Below are positions 26,238-35,134 of a stretch of 64,000 nucleotides of DNA, in pieces; position 1 is the stretch's first letter; each line of letters begins with the position of its first letter. Under the pieces are notes generated by a model. That model was given only the letters and a program-made list of their open reading frames with translations, was not told where the DNA came from and made no database searches. A program made the translations under genes and the position numbers. The DNA comes from JBHHUI01 sp965248775 (GTDB lineage Bacteria; Chloroflexota; Anaerolineae; Anaerolineales; JBHHUI01), in NCBI GenBank assembly GCA_965248775.1, contig OZ252150.1:620001-684000 (forward strand), written 5' to 3'.

Positions 26238-27878
26238 ATGGCGGAATTTCAGATTATCCTTTTGCCGAAACGTGACTATTACACGTGGGTGCGGGCTGCC
26301 AGCGAGTACGCAAAAAAGTATGGTGTGAACATTACAGCGGACCCGGAGTCAGCCGGTCGCTTTATGAATCCCAATCAGGTTATCACGATTGCCGATGTCC
26401 CCGGTGGTTTTGGGCGCCCGATCGGAGCCTGGTTCCGGGATAACTACCCCGAAGTGCGCCTGGATGTGATCTCCACCTCCAGCACCGACGATTTCAAGAA
26501 AAAGCTCGCCAACCGTATCAGCAACGACGATCGATATGGACATGGCAGCCGTCCGTTCGTATTGCGCTGGCCGACGGATTATCCCGTCATCACGCAGAAG
26601 TTCGGGATGAATCCCCAAATCTATCGCCGTTTCGGGTTGCCGGGGCACGAAGGGCTGGACATCCGCGCACCTCACAGCACCAATATTTATGCTTGTGCCG
26701 ATGGGACGGTTTTCCGTGTTCATGATGGCAGCGGCAATCATGCCTACGGCATCCACATTCGTATTCAGCATCGAGACGGGTATAAGACGATTTATGCACA
26801 TCTCACCCGCGCCCTCGCTCGGGTGGGAGATCAAGTCAAGACCGGTGACCGCATTGGGTTGGCAGACTCAACCGGCAATTCGACCGGCTCTCACCTGCAT
26901 CTGACGTTGAAAAAACAGGGCGTTACTGCCGCCGGGTTGACGAATTATCCGAGTGACATTATTGATCCGACGCCGTTTCTGCAGTTCCCCACCGAAGAAA
27001 CGGAGACGCCCGGCGGTCCGCAGACTCCACCGGTCGCGTTCGACTGGCCTTATGGCAAATGCCTTGTCGGCTTACACGGCCGCGCTGACGGTCCAAACCA
27101 GAAAGCCGATTTCAACACCTTCCGAACAGCGCGAGTCGAGGCGGTGAAGTTGATGTCTTCCGCTCGACCAGAGGAGGTCGATCGCCTGAAAGGCATTAAT
27201 CCCAACATATTTATTATGGTGCGTTTGTTCGCCTCTTTTCGGGGACGGGTGATTAGCTCCGAGGACTTCGCGCACTGGGAGAGCCAGAGCATGCGGCCAT
27301 TCTATGAACGCGGCGTGCGCTACTTTGAAATTCACAACGAACCAAATCTGCAGATCGAAGGCTGGAAGTTCTCCTGGCGGGATGGCACGCAGTTCAATGC
27401 ATGGTATCTGGACGTCATGAAACGGCTGCGGGGGCGCTTCCCTGAGGCGAAGTTCGGCTACCCCGGTCTCTCGCCCGGCGGAAACGTGAGCGGCCAGCGC
27501 ATGGATTCACTGGCATTTCTCGGGCAATCAGACGAAGCTGCGAGCAAGTCCGACTGGCTTGCCTGCCACTGCTACTGGACAAACGAAAACCATATGAATC
27601 AGCTGGACGGTGGAATGCATTTTGAAGAATATCGCCGCCGTTACCCGCAGAAGCTACTCTTCATCACTGAGTTCTCAAATCCCACCGAACATACCCAGCT
27701 GCGTGCGAAAGCGCAGCAATACGTGGAGTATTACCGGCGCCTGCGGAGCAAACCCGGCATGGGCGCTGCCTTCAGTTTTGTCGGTTCCGCCTCAGCGTTT
27801 TTCCCGCACGAAGCCTGGCGTAAAGAGGATGGCACGCTCACGGAGATACCCCGCGTTGTAGGCAGCCGGATTTTTTAA
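26238..27878 (+). CDS. M23 peptidase domain fused to clan GH-A glycosidase-like domain
   Basis: 546 residues; start MAEFQII at 26238 follows AGGGAGCGGGAAG. N-terminal domain (about 1-100) resembles the unnamed N-terminus of the upstream paralogue in kind. Residues about 115-240 are an M23/LytM peptidase: FGLPGHEGLDIRAP (zinc His and Asp), HAYGIHIRIQHRDGYKTIYAHL and the third-ligand segment SHLHLTLKK; these hydrolyse peptidoglycan crosslinks or peptides. Residues about 265-546 are the GH-A-like barrel with LVGLHGRADG, YFEIHNEPNLQIEG (acid/base) and LFITEFSNP (nucleophile position). One polypeptide thus has peptide- and glycan-cleaving folds. No secretion signal is seen, which is odd for a wall hydrolase. 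Gap to the upstream paralogue is 23 bases. Confidence 0.8.
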   Translation: MAEFQIILLPKRDYYTWVRAASEYAKKYGVNITADPESAGRFMNPNQVITIADVPGGFGRPIGAWFRDNYPEVRLDVISTSSTDDFKKKLANRISNDDRYGHGSRPFVLRWPTDYPVITQKFGMNPQIYRRFGLPGHEGLDIRAPHSTNIYACADGTVFRVHDGSGNHAYGIHIRIQHRDGYKTIYAHLTRALARVGDQVKTGDRIGLADSTGNSTGSHLHLTLKKQGVTAAGLTNYPSDIIDPTPFLQFPTEETETPGGPQTPPVAFDWPYGKCLVGLHGRADGPNQKADFNTFRTARVEAVKLMSSARPEEVDRLKGINPNIFIMVRLFASFRGRVISSEDFAHWESQSMRPFYERGVRYFEIHNEPNLQIEGWKFSWRDGTQFNAWYLDVMKRLRGRFPEAKFGYPGLSPGGNVSGQRMDSLAFLGQSDEAASKSDWLACHCYWTNENHMNQLDGGMHFEEYRRRYPQKLLFITEFSNPTEHTQLRAKAQQYVEYYRRLRSKPGMGAAFSFVGSASAFFPHEAWRKEDGTLTEIPRVVGSRIF

Positions 27879-27956
27879 GCTAAGAGCCGAGAATACTCAA
27901 TACGAGGGGATTACCGTTTTTTGAAATCGGCTAAATTTCCGATTTCTATCAGTAGC

Positions 27957-27987
27957 TTGCACAGCACCCATTCGATCCGCGTATAAT
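27957..27987 (+). promoter_or_regulatory. Promoter of the membrane spermidine-synthase-like gene
   Basis: TTGCAC (27957-27962) and TATAAT (27982-27987) with a 19-base spacer; leader of about 79 nt. The remainder of 27879-28072 shows nothing else convincing. Confidence 0.45.
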
Positions 27988-28072
27988 ACGGCCCGTGAGG
28001 GTCCTTCTTCTATCGTTTGCAGGTAGTCTATCTGCGCATTTTCCCGGTTCCCAAAACTTGAATCCATCCTAA

Positions 28073-30523
28073 ATGCGGACTTCAGAGTCGAAGCCAACTC
28101 GGCTGCAACTGGCAGGCGTCTTTCTTATTGCCTGCAGCATCCTCATCCTGGAGATTGCACTTACCCGCATCTTCTCCGTGACGCTGTGGTATCACTTCGC
28201 GTTCTTGTCGATTTCCATGGCGTTGCTCGGTAGTGCAACCGCTGGCATCGCTGTCTTCTCGGCCCCAGGACTCGTTTTGGAAGCGCGCGCGCAGCGGGTG
28301 TTACCTGTGCTGCCGCTCATCGCTTCAGTCGCAATCCTTGTTTGCTTCCTCACATATTTGAGCCTGCCCCCGGTCGTCATTCAGGAAATTCGATTTGAAG
28401 GATTGCAGTGGGGGCAAATCGGTTTGCTTCTACTTGTCTTCGTCGTACTCGCGATCCCTTTCTTCTTTGGCAGTGCCGGATTGGCGCTGGCGCTGACACG
28501 CTGGAGCAGCACATCTGGGCGCGTTTATTTTGCCGATCTTGTGGGTGCGAGTATGGGTTGTCTGCTGAGCGTGTTGGCGCTCAACCTATGGGGCGGAAGT
28601 GGCGCGATCATATTCGCGGCCTTGGTCATGGCTGCGGCTGCGGCGATCTTCTCGCTCGAGGCGGCTGCGCTGCGCGTTCGAAGGTTTGCACTCGTTTGGG
28701 CGGGGTTGTTGTTGGCGGTTCTCATTGCCAATCAATCGTTCGGCTGGATCGTTATTAGTGCCAACAAAGGTGGCGGCGAAGAGCCCGTGCGTGTATTTGA
28801 AAAGTGGAACTCGTTTTCTCGAGTCACAGTCTACGAGCCGGAGGTGTGGCACATACCATTTGGATGGGCGTTGAGCAGCAAATACGAAGGGCCGGACCCG
28901 GGCCATGCACTCCTGCTCATCGATGCCCTCGCGGGTACGCCCATCCAGCGCTGGGATGGGGACCTCGAGACGGTCGAATTTCTGAAATGGGACCTCACCT
29001 CGTTGGCGTTTTATCTGACAGAAGAGCCGAATGTCCTGATAATAGGACCCGGCGGCGGGCGGGACGTACTGGCCGCGTTAGCATTCAAGGCCAGAGTGGT
29101 GACAGGAGTTGAGTTAAATCCTGCCATCGTCGATGCGGTTCAAAACCAGTTCGGTGAGTATTCCGGCAACTTATATGAGCATCCGAAAGTAACCATCGAG
29201 GTGGGCGATGCGCGCAGCTATGTGGCGCAAAGCGAGGCACGCTTCGACATTATTCAGGCCTCCCTTGTGGATACGTTTGCTGCGACTTCCGCCGGCGCTT
29301 TTGCGCTTTCTGAGAATAGTCTCTACACGCAGGAGGCCTTCGTCGATTATTACAACCATCTCACCGAGGACGGCGTCCTTACACTATCCCGTTGGTATCT
29401 GGACGAACGACCAGCCGAGACTCTGCGACTTGTCTCCCTCGCCCTGGGTGGCCTCGAAGCGGCAGGCGTTACTGACCCCGGCGGACATATCGTGGTGATC
29501 GCAAATCGGGAACTCGTGCGTTCGACCGAGGGCATGGCGACGTTGATCCTTAAGCGCAGCCCATTTACCCTAGATGAGATTGGAGTGTTGCTGAACGTGA
29601 GCGAGCAGATGGGCTTCGACATGCTGTATGCTCCTGCACTCCAGACGAGTGGCCTCGTGCACGATCTCGTCGTGGCTGAGGAGCGCCAGGAGTTAATCGC
29701 CACCTACCCACTCGACATCAGCATCCCCACAGATGATCGTCCTTTTTTCTTCAACCTGGTTCGATACATGGACCTGCTGGCGGGCAACACGATCCTGAGC
29801 GAAGCATATAGTACGGCGCAGCAGGCCGTTTGGGTGTTAATCGTGATGCTCTTATTTACTGTGCTGCTCTCGGGAGCGTTTGTGTTCGCGCCGCTGCTCT
29901 GGCTAGAGCGACGCCGATCGGTCGAACGACCGGCGTCCAAATTTATTATCTATATCGCCATGCTAGGCGTTGGGTTTTTGCTGTTGGAATTACCTACCGT
30001 GCAGCGTCTGACAGTCTATCTCGGCTCGCCCACATATAGCCTGACAGTGGTGTTGTTTACGTTCTTACTGGCTGCCGGATTGGGGAGTCGTGCATCGCAG
30101 AAATTCCTCGAGACGGGTTTGCGCAATCAGCTCCTGAAGGTGCTGACAGTACTGGTCGCACTTGGAGTTGCACACAGCCTATTGTTACCTTCGATCCTAG
30201 CCCGTACGATACATCTTGATCTGGTTTATCGCCTCGCCATTAATGTGCTTACGCTAGCGCCGATTGGCTTTGTTATGGGAATGCCGTTCCCATTGGGCAT
30301 CCGTCTGATCTCAGCGGGAGATCGGTCGTCCGTTGCCTGGATGTGGTCAATCAATGCGGTCATGTCCGTGTTGGGCGCAACCCTTTCCGTTGCTCTCTCT
30401 GTGCAGTTTGGCTTTCGATTTGCAACGCTGCTGGGGGTGAGTGCTTACTGCCTCGCATTCCTAGCCATGGCTCTCCCCGAACGATCCAACCGTCAAGTTA
30501 CGTCGCCGGTGAGACAGACATAG
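28073..30523 (+). CDS. Membrane protein with spermidine-synthase-like methyltransferase-fold domain
   Basis: 816 residues. N-terminal block of about six transmembrane helices (residues 12-230, beginning LAGVFLIACSILILEIALTRIFS), a cytoplasmic or external spermidine-synthase-fold domain (about 320-560: NVLIIGPGGGRDVLAALAF nucleotide loop, VVTGVELNPAIVDAV acidic residue, VEVGDARSYV-like VGDARSYV), and a C-terminal block of five to six helices (about 590-800, FMLGVGFLLLELPTVQRL-like LLELPTVQRL, GFVMGMPFPLGIRL). These fusions are widespread but their substrate is unknown; the N-terminal E(I/L)xLTRxFS motif is typical. Not a classic polyamine enzyme: no partner speD nearby. It converges on the GT39-like gene. 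Confidence 0.8.
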   Translation: MRTSESKPTRLQLAGVFLIACSILILEIALTRIFSVTLWYHFAFLSISMALLGSATAGIAVFSAPGLVLEARAQRVLPVLPLIASVAILVCFLTYLSLPPVVIQEIRFEGLQWGQIGLLLLVFVVLAIPFFFGSAGLALALTRWSSTSGRVYFADLVGASMGCLLSVLALNLWGGSGAIIFAALVMAAAAAIFSLEAAALRVRRFALVWAGLLLAVLIANQSFGWIVISANKGGGEEPVRVFEKWNSFSRVTVYEPEVWHIPFGWALSSKYEGPDPGHALLLIDALAGTPIQRWDGDLETVEFLKWDLTSLAFYLTEEPNVLIIGPGGGRDVLAALAFKARVVTGVELNPAIVDAVQNQFGEYSGNLYEHPKVTIEVGDARSYVAQSEARFDIIQASLVDTFAATSAGAFALSENSLYTQEAFVDYYNHLTEDGVLTLSRWYLDERPAETLRLVSLALGGLEAAGVTDPGGHIVVIANRELVRSTEGMATLILKRSPFTLDEIGVLLNVSEQMGFDMLYAPALQTSGLVHDLVVAEERQELIATYPLDISIPTDDRPFFFNLVRYMDLLAGNTILSEAYSTAQQAVWVLIVMLLFTVLLSGAFVFAPLLWLERRRSVERPASKFIIYIAMLGVGFLLLELPTVQRLTVYLGSPTYSLTVVLFTFLLAAGLGSRASQKFLETGLRNQLLKVLTVLVALGVAHSLLLPSILARTIHLDLVYRLAINVLTLAPIGFVMGMPFPLGIRLISAGDRSSVAWMWSINAVMSVLGATLSVALSVQFGFRFATLLGVSAYCLAFLAMALPERSNRQVTSPVRQT

Positions 30524-30534
30524 CAGGAGTTGCT

Positions 30535-30570
30535 CAGATTAAACATATTCTCGACTAATAGTTTAATCTG
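30535..30570. terminator. Inverted repeat between convergent genes
   Basis: CAGATTAAAC (30535-30544) and GTTTAATCTG (30561-30570), 16-base loop. The minus-strand arm overlaps the last codons of the GT39-like gene. AT-rich and without a strong U tract, so terminator function is tentative. Confidence 0.4.
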
Positions 30571-32206
30571 GTGTCCGCAGTACGACAATCTCAAACACTG
30601 GCGCGCCGTCGCGCCTTGAAACAACGGAGATTTGCTCGAATGGAATCTCGTTTTCTGCTATCAGCGCATCGAAATCCGCTTTGCGCGGAAAGATTGTCTC
30701 GTTTGGCCAGTGAAATACGAATAACGTGTCGGTCTGGAAAATAAATGGATCGATTCGTTCTGTGAAGTCCACGTCAGTTTCCCAGCTGTAGCCGAATACC
30801 TCCACAGGCACAATTTGATTGTTCGTGAGTTGTTGCACTTGAGGTGCAAAGCCCCAATCCATCGCAACCACTCTCTGCGCACCCAAACGTTCCAACTCGT
30901 CCACAAGACGGTAAATTGCATCGCTGTGAACACCCAGTCCGCCGGAGGCTGTGAGTGTTCGATGATAGAACGCATCAACTGCGATGTCACGTCCTGTTAG
31001 GCTGACAAGGAAGATGGTCATTAGAACCGGGGCAGCGAAACGTCCAAGATGCTTTGCGTCAAAACGAAAAGTGGACACTTGCAGTGCTGCTATTGCGAGC
31101 GTCCCGGCCCAAAGGGGGGAAAAAATTGCAAGATGAGTGGGGAATAATCCCGAGACTGTGAAGATAGTTTGCAACAGACCGATTGCAAGCGTTAATAGCA
31201 ATACAAGTGCTGGGCGGGAGCCGGGCTTGCCAAGGATGGCGCGCCCAATGATGACAAAGGTTGCTCCTGCCAGGGCAAGCTCCCAAAGGGGATTGCCAGC
31301 CGAACCTCCGAGATACCAGAGGTGTTCTCGCCCGGCGATCACCGCCCGAAACTGGTCCCAGCGCGCGACCAGGTTCGCAACGAAATCCAGATTGCTGACA
31401 CCGTAGAACGAGGTTGTCAGATTTTCGCCTAGGGCGAAGAGCGTGCCCCCGCTACGCAGGTTGTAAATGATCAGCGGCAGGATACCTGCGGCGAATCCAC
31501 CCATGGCCGCACTGAGTTCTGAAATTGAGGGGCGGCGGGGCCAAATATTAAACCTCTCGCGATTCGAGAGCGAGCGGAGCAGCTCGGGCATATTGATGAG
31601 GACGGTGGCGCTAATCACTGCGGCAATGATCCAGACAAATAACAATTTGGCGTAAATCCCCAAACCCGCCACCAGCCCAACGCCTAAGGCAAGCCAAACA
31701 CCGCCCCGCCGAGACCAGGATGAGAGCGACCAGAGTAAGCCACCGACCAGTGTGATCGTGAGGGATGCTACCAGCACACCCTGACGGTTCCAAAATATAA
31801 AAGACGGTTGCACCGCGAGCAAGCCTGCAGTCAGCAAACCTGCTGCAGGTCCCCCCGCGCTGCGCACAAATCCGAAAGTGGTTAACAGACTCGCCATCCC
31901 AATCAGGACAGAAATCGCCCGCACGCTGATAGCGCCAGGGCCAAAGATGGCAATTGCCGGTGCTGTCAGATAGACATTAATTGCACCGATATAGTCTTGC
32001 ACCATCAACGGTAACGCACGCGGCCCAATTCCAATTCCCCGAAAGGCTTCCACTTGTAGCCCGTTTGCAAGCTGCATTGCCAACAGGCCTGATTCGCGCG
32101 CCTCGTCGTTATGCAGCCCCGGCAGGTCGAGTTGATACACTGCGAGTATGGAGAACACTGCCAATACCAGGAAAAGCCCGGCAGTCGTTCGAAGCGTCAT
32201 TTTCAT
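30563..32206 (-). CDS. GT39/ArnT-like membrane glycosyltransferase
   Basis: 547 residues with about eleven transmembrane helices. The first periplasmic loop has LPGLHNDEARESG, the DE motif of GT-C/GT39 transferases that use polyprenyl-phosphate sugars; later loops include LLTAGLLAVQPSFIFWNRQGVL and a soluble C-terminal domain (VVAMDWGFAPQVQQL ... FHWPNETIFPRK). It would glycosylate an extracellular acceptor, unknown here. It follows the FecR-like gene by 37 bases on the same strand and is probably the last gene of an acyP-FecR-GT39 unit. Confidence 0.75.
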   Translation of the reverse strand: MKMTLRTTAGLFLVLAVFSILAVYQLDLPGLHNDEARESGLLAMQLANGLQVEAFRGIGIGPRALPLMVQDYIGAINVYLTAPAIAIFGPGAISVRAISVLIGMASLLTTFGFVRSAGGPAAGLLTAGLLAVQPSFIFWNRQGVLVASLTITLVGGLLWSLSSWSRRGGVWLALGVGLVAGLGIYAKLLFVWIIAAVISATVLINMPELLRSLSNRERFNIWPRRPSISELSAAMGGFAAGILPLIIYNLRSGGTLFALGENLTTSFYGVSNLDFVANLVARWDQFRAVIAGREHLWYLGGSAGNPLWELALAGATFVIIGRAILGKPGSRPALVLLLTLAIGLLQTIFTVSGLFPTHLAIFSPLWAGTLAIAALQVSTFRFDAKHLGRFAAPVLMTIFLVSLTGRDIAVDAFYHRTLTASGGLGVHSDAIYRLVDELERLGAQRVVAMDWGFAPQVQQLTNNQIVPVEVFGYSWETDVDFTERIDPFIFQTDTLFVFHWPNETIFPRKADFDALIAENEIPFEQISVVSRRDGAPVFEIVVLRTPD

Positions 32207-32243
32207 TTAAATTGGAAGTTTAGAGCGAGGAGTCAGGTCGCGA

Positions 32244-33494
32244 CTAATCCTGGGCCAGAAGTTCCACTTCTGAGACGAAGCTTTCAAAGTTATGTCCGGA
32301 GGCATAGATTGTAATGGCATTGATAGTCGCTGGCGGATTTCCGACAGTTGCGAAGAGTTCGGTTAGTTCGGGAGTATCAATGAAGAACCAGACTCCATTT
32401 GAGATCTGCAAATGGTCGCCAGTAGGCGGTGAGCAAGTGACACAGCGCACCGGTGTGCTATTGCCAGTCGCGATCAGATAATAAAAACCTTGCAGCCATT
32501 CGTGCGCGTTTCCGGCGGTATCCGTAAATTCGAGCCGCACGATGAGTGGACACTCCGAGCCTAGCGAGCCGCAGTTGCGCAAGTCCTGGAATGCCAACCA
32601 GACCGCAAGATGGAGTTTCAAACTGGCTACATCACGCACATCACGGTTGATTGTCTGGCGGATGCCAACCTCGGCCCAGTTCGAGCCGCGCCGGTTCAGG
32701 TGGACGGCGCGGCGCCCATCATGGACTGTAACTTCGATCTCGCCAGGCGATTCGTTTACTTCCTGGCGATTCTGGAAGGTCGTCCAGCCATCCGATAAAG
32801 ATGTTTCGAAATCTCCGTTCTGTACAAGGTTACGCTCGCTTGGCAATACCCCGGCCGGTTCTTCGCCGTCGCGAATGAAGGTGCGCTCGTCGGCCGCAAG
32901 GATCAGCGTTCTGCTCTGAGCGGTGACGGTGGCCGCACCATCACGGACAGCGATTTGTGAATCAGAATCGCGCACTTCCACAGAGTAGCTGCCGGGCCGC
33001 TCGAGTTGGATCGTCGCATGGGGCGTTTCGAGGATTACAACGATGGGTCGGTCGATCCCGACCGCAACCGAGACCCGCATGCGACCGCGCTGCAGCCACA
33101 TATTAATGCGATGTGCGTTCTCGCTGGGCGCGAAGCGCGGCGAGCGCATTGAAAGCAGGGTTGCATCTGAGTTACCGTAGACCTGGAGCGTCCCGAGCGG
33201 CATGCTATCGTCGGGAGTTTTGAATTCGATTGTGGCCTGCGAATCTGGATCGGTTTCCAGTCTGATGCCCTCAGGGAGATTCTCGATCGTTTCAACAACT
33301 GCCTCTGACAGCTTGCCCTCCGGTCGTGTCAGTAGCACGGTACCGGATGTGAGGGCAACAGAAGCCGACTGAACGGCTGTGTTATTGAGGATGAACCAGC
33401 GAATCCCTAACGGAATAAGGATCGCTAATACGCAGAATGAAACAAAGGCTGCATTGAGAACGATCCACGCGAGGCGCTGGGGATTCTTACGCAT
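32244..33494 (-). CDS. Membrane-anchored FecR-like protein of unknown role
   Basis: 416 residues. One N-terminal transmembrane helix (about residues 10-35), then an external beta-rich region resembling a FecR domain (ASVALTSGTVLLTRPEG, INMWLQRGRMRVSVAV, TPHATIQLERPGSYSVEV, AVRDGAATVTAQ) and a C-terminal jelly-roll/CBM-like domain starting NLVQNGDFETSLSDGW with four Cys (NCGSLGSEC, RCVTCSPP). The NGDFE opening is typical of carbohydrate-binding-like domains. No sigma factor or TonB partner is near, so regulation as in Fec systems is unlikely. Its position beside a glycosyltransferase hints at a cell-surface role; this is inference. Confidence 0.6.
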   Translation of the reverse strand: MRKNPQRLAWIVLNAAFVSFCVLAILIPLGIRWFILNNTAVQSASVALTSGTVLLTRPEGKLSEAVVETIENLPEGIRLETDPDSQATIEFKTPDDSMPLGTLQVYGNSDATLLSMRSPRFAPSENAHRINMWLQRGRMRVSVAVGIDRPIVVILETPHATIQLERPGSYSVEVRDSDSQIAVRDGAATVTAQSRTLILAADERTFIRDGEEPAGVLPSERNLVQNGDFETSLSDGWTTFQNRQEVNESPGEIEVTVHDGRRAVHLNRRGSNWAEVGIRQTINRDVRDVASLKLHLAVWLAFQDLRNCGSLGSECPLIVRLEFTDTAGNAHEWLQGFYYLIATGNSTPVRCVTCSPPTGDHLQISNGVWFFIDTPELTELFATVGNPPATINAITIYASGHNFESFVSEVELLAQD

Positions 33495-33515
33495 ATGTGG
33501 TTGCTGTTTCTGTCC

Positions 33516-33809
33516 TTACCACCAGCGTGTTCGAAAGCTAGCAAATTCGCTTGTGGCGATAGCCCAATTTGGAGCAACACGTTCGACTTCAGCAGCCGCT
33601 GGTCCCTCCTGCAGATAATCAAACAATGCTTCCAGTTGTGTTCTCGACCCTTCAGCTACTACGCTCACAGAACCATCCCGATTATTTTTGTTCCACCCGG
33701 TGAGGTTCAGACTCTGAGCCTTACTGCGGGTTGATTCGCGGAAGTATACGCCCTGAACGCGTCCAGAAACTCTGGCTTCAAGACGGACGGGATCGTCGGC
33801 GGTGTTCAT
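33516..33809 (-). CDS. acyP: Acylphosphatase
   Basis: 97 residues, standard size. It hydrolyses acyl phosphates such as carbamoyl or acetyl phosphate. The active-site loop GRVQGVYFRES carries the catalytic Arg (usual GRVQGVGFR, here Tyr for Gly), and LTGWNKNNRDGSV holds the catalytic Asn region. Tail EFASFRTRWW. First gene of a three-gene minus-strand run. Confidence 0.9.
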   Translation of the reverse strand: MNTADDPVRLEARVSGRVQGVYFRESTRSKAQSLNLTGWNKNNRDGSVSVVAEGSRTQLEALFDYLQEGPAAAEVERVAPNWAIATSEFASFRTRWW

Positions 33810-33850
33810 AAATTGTTTCTATTGGGGAGTACGGGTAAAGATGAATGGAA

Positions 33851-33875
33851 ATGTCCCACGTTCGTTGTGGGACAT
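33851..33875 (-). terminator. Hairpin at the end of the rseP operon
   Basis: ATGTCCCAC (33851-33859), 7-nt loop, GTGGGACAT (33867-33875): perfect 9-bp stem about 50 bases past the metalloprotease stop, followed on the minus strand by a T-rich stretch. Confidence 0.65.
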
Positions 33876-33927
33876 GCGTTTAGCTGAACACATAAACTGA
33901 ATGCGGCGGCGAGATTATACCAGAGCG

Positions 33928-35133
33928 TCAGTCTAATTTTTGACGGAGTGGGAGTGCGAGGGCAGCCAGGCTGAGGGCTGGCAGGAGTAGGAGCAAGAGC
34001 GCTGGCAGAGAAGAACGAACCATGTCGTAGAGCGGGCTAGTGCGCAATTCTGTACGTTCCCATTCGGCTTGTAATCCACTCAGGTCGGTCTGCAAGACGC
34101 GTTGGACACCCCCGTCACAGCTCGCGCCGTCTGCGTAGACCGCTAGGAGATCGCCTATGTTCGAATTGCCGTAACGCTCCGAGACGAAGTCCAAAAGCGA
34201 GCCACTTTGCGCATAGGCAAGTACAGCCTTGTCACTCCCGGTAGGAAAGCTTCCGCAAAGACTAGCCAGCGGAAGCAAACTCTCATCAGCGAGCGCAGCG
34301 TCCAGAACCTGAGTATAAACCAGGTTTCGATCGCTTTCATTAATGACTGCCAGTCCTTCGTTGAGCCAGCCGGGCACACCTGTATTGTTGCCGCCGACTT
34401 TCTCATGAATGAGAAGGTGGGTTATTTCATGTGGAATTACCCGTCGCATCATAAGGAGTTGTTCCACGCCGGGGGGGATGGTCGCCAGCACAACTCCCAG
34501 ATCAGGATCAGCATGACCGGCTACCCAATCGCGGCCACCCAGTCGCAACCCAGTGCGGAGATTCTCACTGTCAGCATAAATGTACAAGTCGAGATGCTCA
34601 GGTTTCGCTACGTCGAGTTGAGCTGCAATTTCATTTAGCGCGGTGTTCGCGACATCCGCAGCCGCCTGTCCAAATGCAATCTCGCCTGCATGCCAGTGGG
34701 CGGTGATTTTATTGCGCGTTGTCTCATGCCAATCAAAACGGTTGTCTTCATATTGGAAACGGCGGCGCTCGGTCTCTATATCTTCGCCAACATCAGTATT
34801 GAGAACCCACCAATATTCGATATCGGAGAAGGGAGGCATTGGGTTGATCGTCAAATCGTGTGTAACTGTGAGAATGTGCTGACCGGCTGAGATTGTTGAG
34901 ACGTCGGCTGCAATGACAGCGGTTTCGCCCAATGGTAGCGCTCGAAAAAGAAGGTTCGCTGCCTCGAGGGCTGCAGCATCTTCAACTTCCAGCTGAAATG
35001 TGATCGTATCGCCAAATGTGTATTCGATTTCGTTGTTGAGCTCTTGGGCAAATACGTCAGCAATGCCAGCTGATACAAGAAGGATGAGCGCAGTAAATGC
35101 GAATATTTTTTTCAGGATTGAGCGGACAGACAT
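33928..35133 (-). CDS. Secreted/membrane peptidase MA-like metalloprotease
   Basis: 401 residues. Signal peptide or anchor at residues 9-30 (FAFTALILLVSAGIADVFA), a beta-rich N-terminal domain, then a gluzincin-type domain with VIPHEITHLLIHE (HExxH) and the downstream GVPGWLNEGLAV, whose Glu is the usual third zinc ligand; this is the peptidase MA arrangement. A C-terminal transmembrane helix (about 375-395, LPALLLLLLPALSLAALAL) should anchor it with the catalytic domain outside. Last gene of the rseP operon; the AEC gene stop is 1 base upstream. Shared transcription with a site-2 protease suggests membrane proteolysis, unproven. Confidence 0.75.
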   Translation of the reverse strand: MSVRSILKKIFAFTALILLVSAGIADVFAQELNNEIEYTFGDTITFQLEVEDAAALEAANLLFRALPLGETAVIAADVSTISAGQHILTVTHDLTINPMPPFSDIEYWWVLNTDVGEDIETERRRFQYEDNRFDWHETTRNKITAHWHAGEIAFGQAAADVANTALNEIAAQLDVAKPEHLDLYIYADSENLRTGLRLGGRDWVAGHADPDLGVVLATIPPGVEQLLMMRRVIPHEITHLLIHEKVGGNNTGVPGWLNEGLAVINESDRNLVYTQVLDAALADESLLPLASLCGSFPTGSDKAVLAYAQSGSLLDFVSERYGNSNIGDLLAVYADGASCDGGVQRVLQTDLSGLQAEWERTELRTSPLYDMVRSSLPALLLLLLPALSLAALALPLRQKLD

Positions 35134-35134
35134 C

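Noticed and set aside
32244..33494. FecR anti-sigma regulator of an iron-uptake system
   Set aside because: The FecR-like domain is joined to an NGDFE carbohydrate-binding-like domain and no sigma factor or TonB receptor is near, so only the domain resemblance is kept.
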